From positions 1 to 44,677 of the forward strand of contig DUCF01000008.1 of the NCBI GenBank assembly GCA_012959965.1: a DNA stretch of 44,677 nucleotides, in the 5' to 3' direction. Positions 43,452 to 44,677 of the stretch are shown here, in pieces. Made by a program: the position numbers and the translations under genes. The DNA comes from Candidatus Thioglobus sp. Its GTDB lineage: Bacteria > Pseudomonadota > Gammaproteobacteria > PS1 > Pseudothioglobaceae. Positions within the stretch are counted from its first letter, which is position 1; each line of letters starts with the position of its first letter. The notes beneath the pieces were generated by a model that did not search any database, was not told the DNA's origin, and saw only the letters and a program-made list of their open reading frames with translations.

Positions 43452-44677
43452 CTATTTCCTTTTTCTTGGCGGCATCAAGTCAGTGATTGTACCTTCCGCC
43501 ATTTCAGCCGCAAAAGCGGTTGTTTCTGAAAGTGTCGGGTGGGCGTGTACTGTGAGTGCAATATCGCTCATATCACAGCCCATTTCAATCGCCAAAGTTG
43601 CCTCTGCTATGAGCTCACCTGCGTTGGTACCACAGATGCCCATGCCGAGTATTTTACCGTTTGCGCTGTCAAATAAACCTTTTGTTACACCTTCGCTTCG
43701 ACCAATACTCAGGCTTCGTCCAGAAGCTGCCCAAGGGAATACACCTTTTTCGTAAGACACGCCCTCTGCTTTTAATTCTTTCTCGGTTTTACCGGTCCAA
43801 GCCACTTCTGGATCTGTGTAGGCAACGGATGGAATGGTGAGTGCATCAAAGCCAGATTTGTGTCCACAAATAACCTCTGCCGCCACTTTGGCTTCGTGTA
43901 CAGCCTTATGTGCCAACATTGGCTGGCCTACAACATCACCAATTGCATAAATACCCGAAACATTGGTTTTCATTTGTCTGTCAGTTGCGATAAAACCACG
44001 CTCATCTACTAAAACTCCTGCCTTGTCTGCATCGATCAATGCACCATTGGGTGAGCGGCCTATGGATACCAGTACTTTGTCAAAAGTGTCGGTCTCGGGT
44101 GCACTCTTACCTTCAAAGGAAACTTTAATGCCTTTTTTGAGCGCCTCCATATTGGTCACTTTGGTGTTGAGGTAGATATTCGCATAGCTCTTTTTAATGC
44201 GTTTAAATAATGGGCTAACAATGTCTTTATCAGCGCTAGGGATGAGCTGCTCTGCCAATTCTACGATGGTAATCTCACTGCCAAGTGCCTCATAAACAGT
44301 CGCCATTTCAAGGCCAATAATACCGCCACCAACGACCAGCAGTCGTTTTGGGATATCGCTAAGCTCTAAGGCATCGGTAGAGTCCATCACTCGGTCGTCG
44401 TCAAAAGGGAAAGATGGTATCTTGGTAACGCGTGAGCCAGCTGCAATAATACAATCTTCGAATTCAATGACCTCGTCACTGCCTTCAACACTGATTTGAT
44501 TGGGTGAGATAAACTGTGCATAACCAGTAATAATATTGACCTTTCTCGCCTTGGCTAATGCTTTAATGCCGCCGGTTAGTTTAACTACGATGTCTTCTTT
44601 GTTTTTCCTGACGCCATCAATATCAATTGACGGCGCTTCGAAATGCACACCTAAATGGTCGGCAGTTTTGGCTTCGT
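43452..44677 (-). CDS. lpdA: Dihydrolipoyl dehydrogenase, 3' part (runs off window)
   Basis: About 408 residues are visible, and the frame continues past the right edge without a stop; the N-terminal 65-70 residues with the first FAD motif and the redox CxxxxC lie outside. The NAD-binding motif is LLVVGGGIIGLEMATVYEALG, the second FAD contact is SGIYAIGDVVGQPMLAHKA, and the catalytic His-Glu dyad is in VHAHPTLSET. The enzyme re-oxidises lipoamide in pyruvate and 2-oxoglutarate dehydrogenase complexes. The GTG near 44648 is not a true start, since the protein continues upstream in frame. Confidence 0.95.
   Translation of the reverse strand, partial: EAKTADHLGVHFEAPSIDIDGVRKNKEDIVVKLTGGIKALAKARKVNIITGYAQFISPNQISVEGSDEVIEFEDCIIAAGSRVTKIPSFPFDDDRVMDSTDALELSDIPKRLLVVGGGIIGLEMATVYEALGSEITIVELAEQLIPSADKDIVSPLFKRIKKSYANIYLNTKVTNMEALKKGIKVSFEGKSAPETDTFDKVLVSIGRSPNGALIDADKAGVLVDERGFIATDRQMKTNVSGIYAIGDVVGQPMLAHKAVHEAKVAAEVICGHKSGFDALTIPSVAYTDPEVAWTGKTEKELKAEGVSYEKGVFPWAASGRSLSIGRSEGVTKGLFDSANGKILGMGICGTNAGELIAEATLAIEMGCDMSDIALTVHAHPTLSETTAFAAEMAEGTITDLMPPRKRK

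Noticed and set aside
1-44677. CRISPR arrays, tRNA or rRNA genes, integrase or phage genes
   Set aside because: Intergenic regions were read for regular repeats, cloverleaf-like segments and mobile-element enzymes; none was found.

Overview
The window looks like a chromosomal segment of a free-living marine gammaproteobacterium with a compact, moderately AT-rich genome (GC judged by eye to be in the low to mid 40s percent). The core genes are gammaproteobacterial in sequence and order: dusB-fis-purH, 6S RNA near the 5-formyl-THF cyclo-ligase gene, RnfH, PmbA, UbiI-like, AvtA and UmuDC. The accessory genes fit seawater osmolyte use: a DMSP-lyase-family cupin, a dimethylglycine/sarcosine dehydrogenase-type protein, a GFA-type protein and amine-oxidase-type flavoproteins. 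A SUP05/Thioglobaceae-like lineage would fit, but that is inference and needs a phylogeny. No rRNA, tRNA, CRISPR array, prophage or intact insertion sequence was seen.

Layout. Positions 1-3600: a broken sulfatase-modifying-type domain, then a beta-carbonic anhydrase divergent from a SulP anion transporter, then truA. Positions 3700-13260: a mostly plus-strand housekeeping block (dgkA, birA, lptB, tsaD, comM, hisA, rnfH, corC, pmbA, ubiI-like) ending against the folate cyclo-ligase gene. Positions 13300-18100: a Sel1-like protein, 6S RNA, an AidB-like acyl-CoA dehydrogenase, MarC, a DapG-like aspartokinase and a small Virulence_fact-type protein.

Positions 18300-30640 are the metabolically distinctive part. 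They hold a GFA protein, an FAD/GcvT-type demethylating dehydrogenase, an M20 amidohydrolase, an EamA exporter, valine-pyruvate aminotransferase, and a divergent pair in which one FAD amine oxidase faces a saccharopine-dehydrogenase-like gene followed by a second FAD amine oxidase. Then come a small protein, a hemolysin III-family protein and the DMSP-lyase-family cupin. A plausible reading is uptake-linked breakdown of methylated amines, DMSP and unusual amino acids, with formaldehyde handled by folate or glutathione. No dedicated regulator gene lies in this part; control may act through sites such as the perfect 11-bp dyad at 26214-26247.

Positions 30640-34900: small membrane proteins, umuDC with an unusual UmuD N-terminus, a GST and a DUF3105 protein. 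Positions 35100-40030: minus-strand nadB-def-dusB-fis-purH. Positions 40090-44677: a candidate small RNA with its own promoter and terminator, an MMPL/RND exporter, a MITE-like inverted-repeat element, a PCMT-family methyltransferase and the 3' part of lpdA, which runs off the window.

The most useful non-coding observations are 6S RNA at about 14010-14182 (minus), the candidate sRNA at 40130-40212 (plus), and the 271-bp element with about 30-bp imperfect terminal inverted repeats at 42517-42787.
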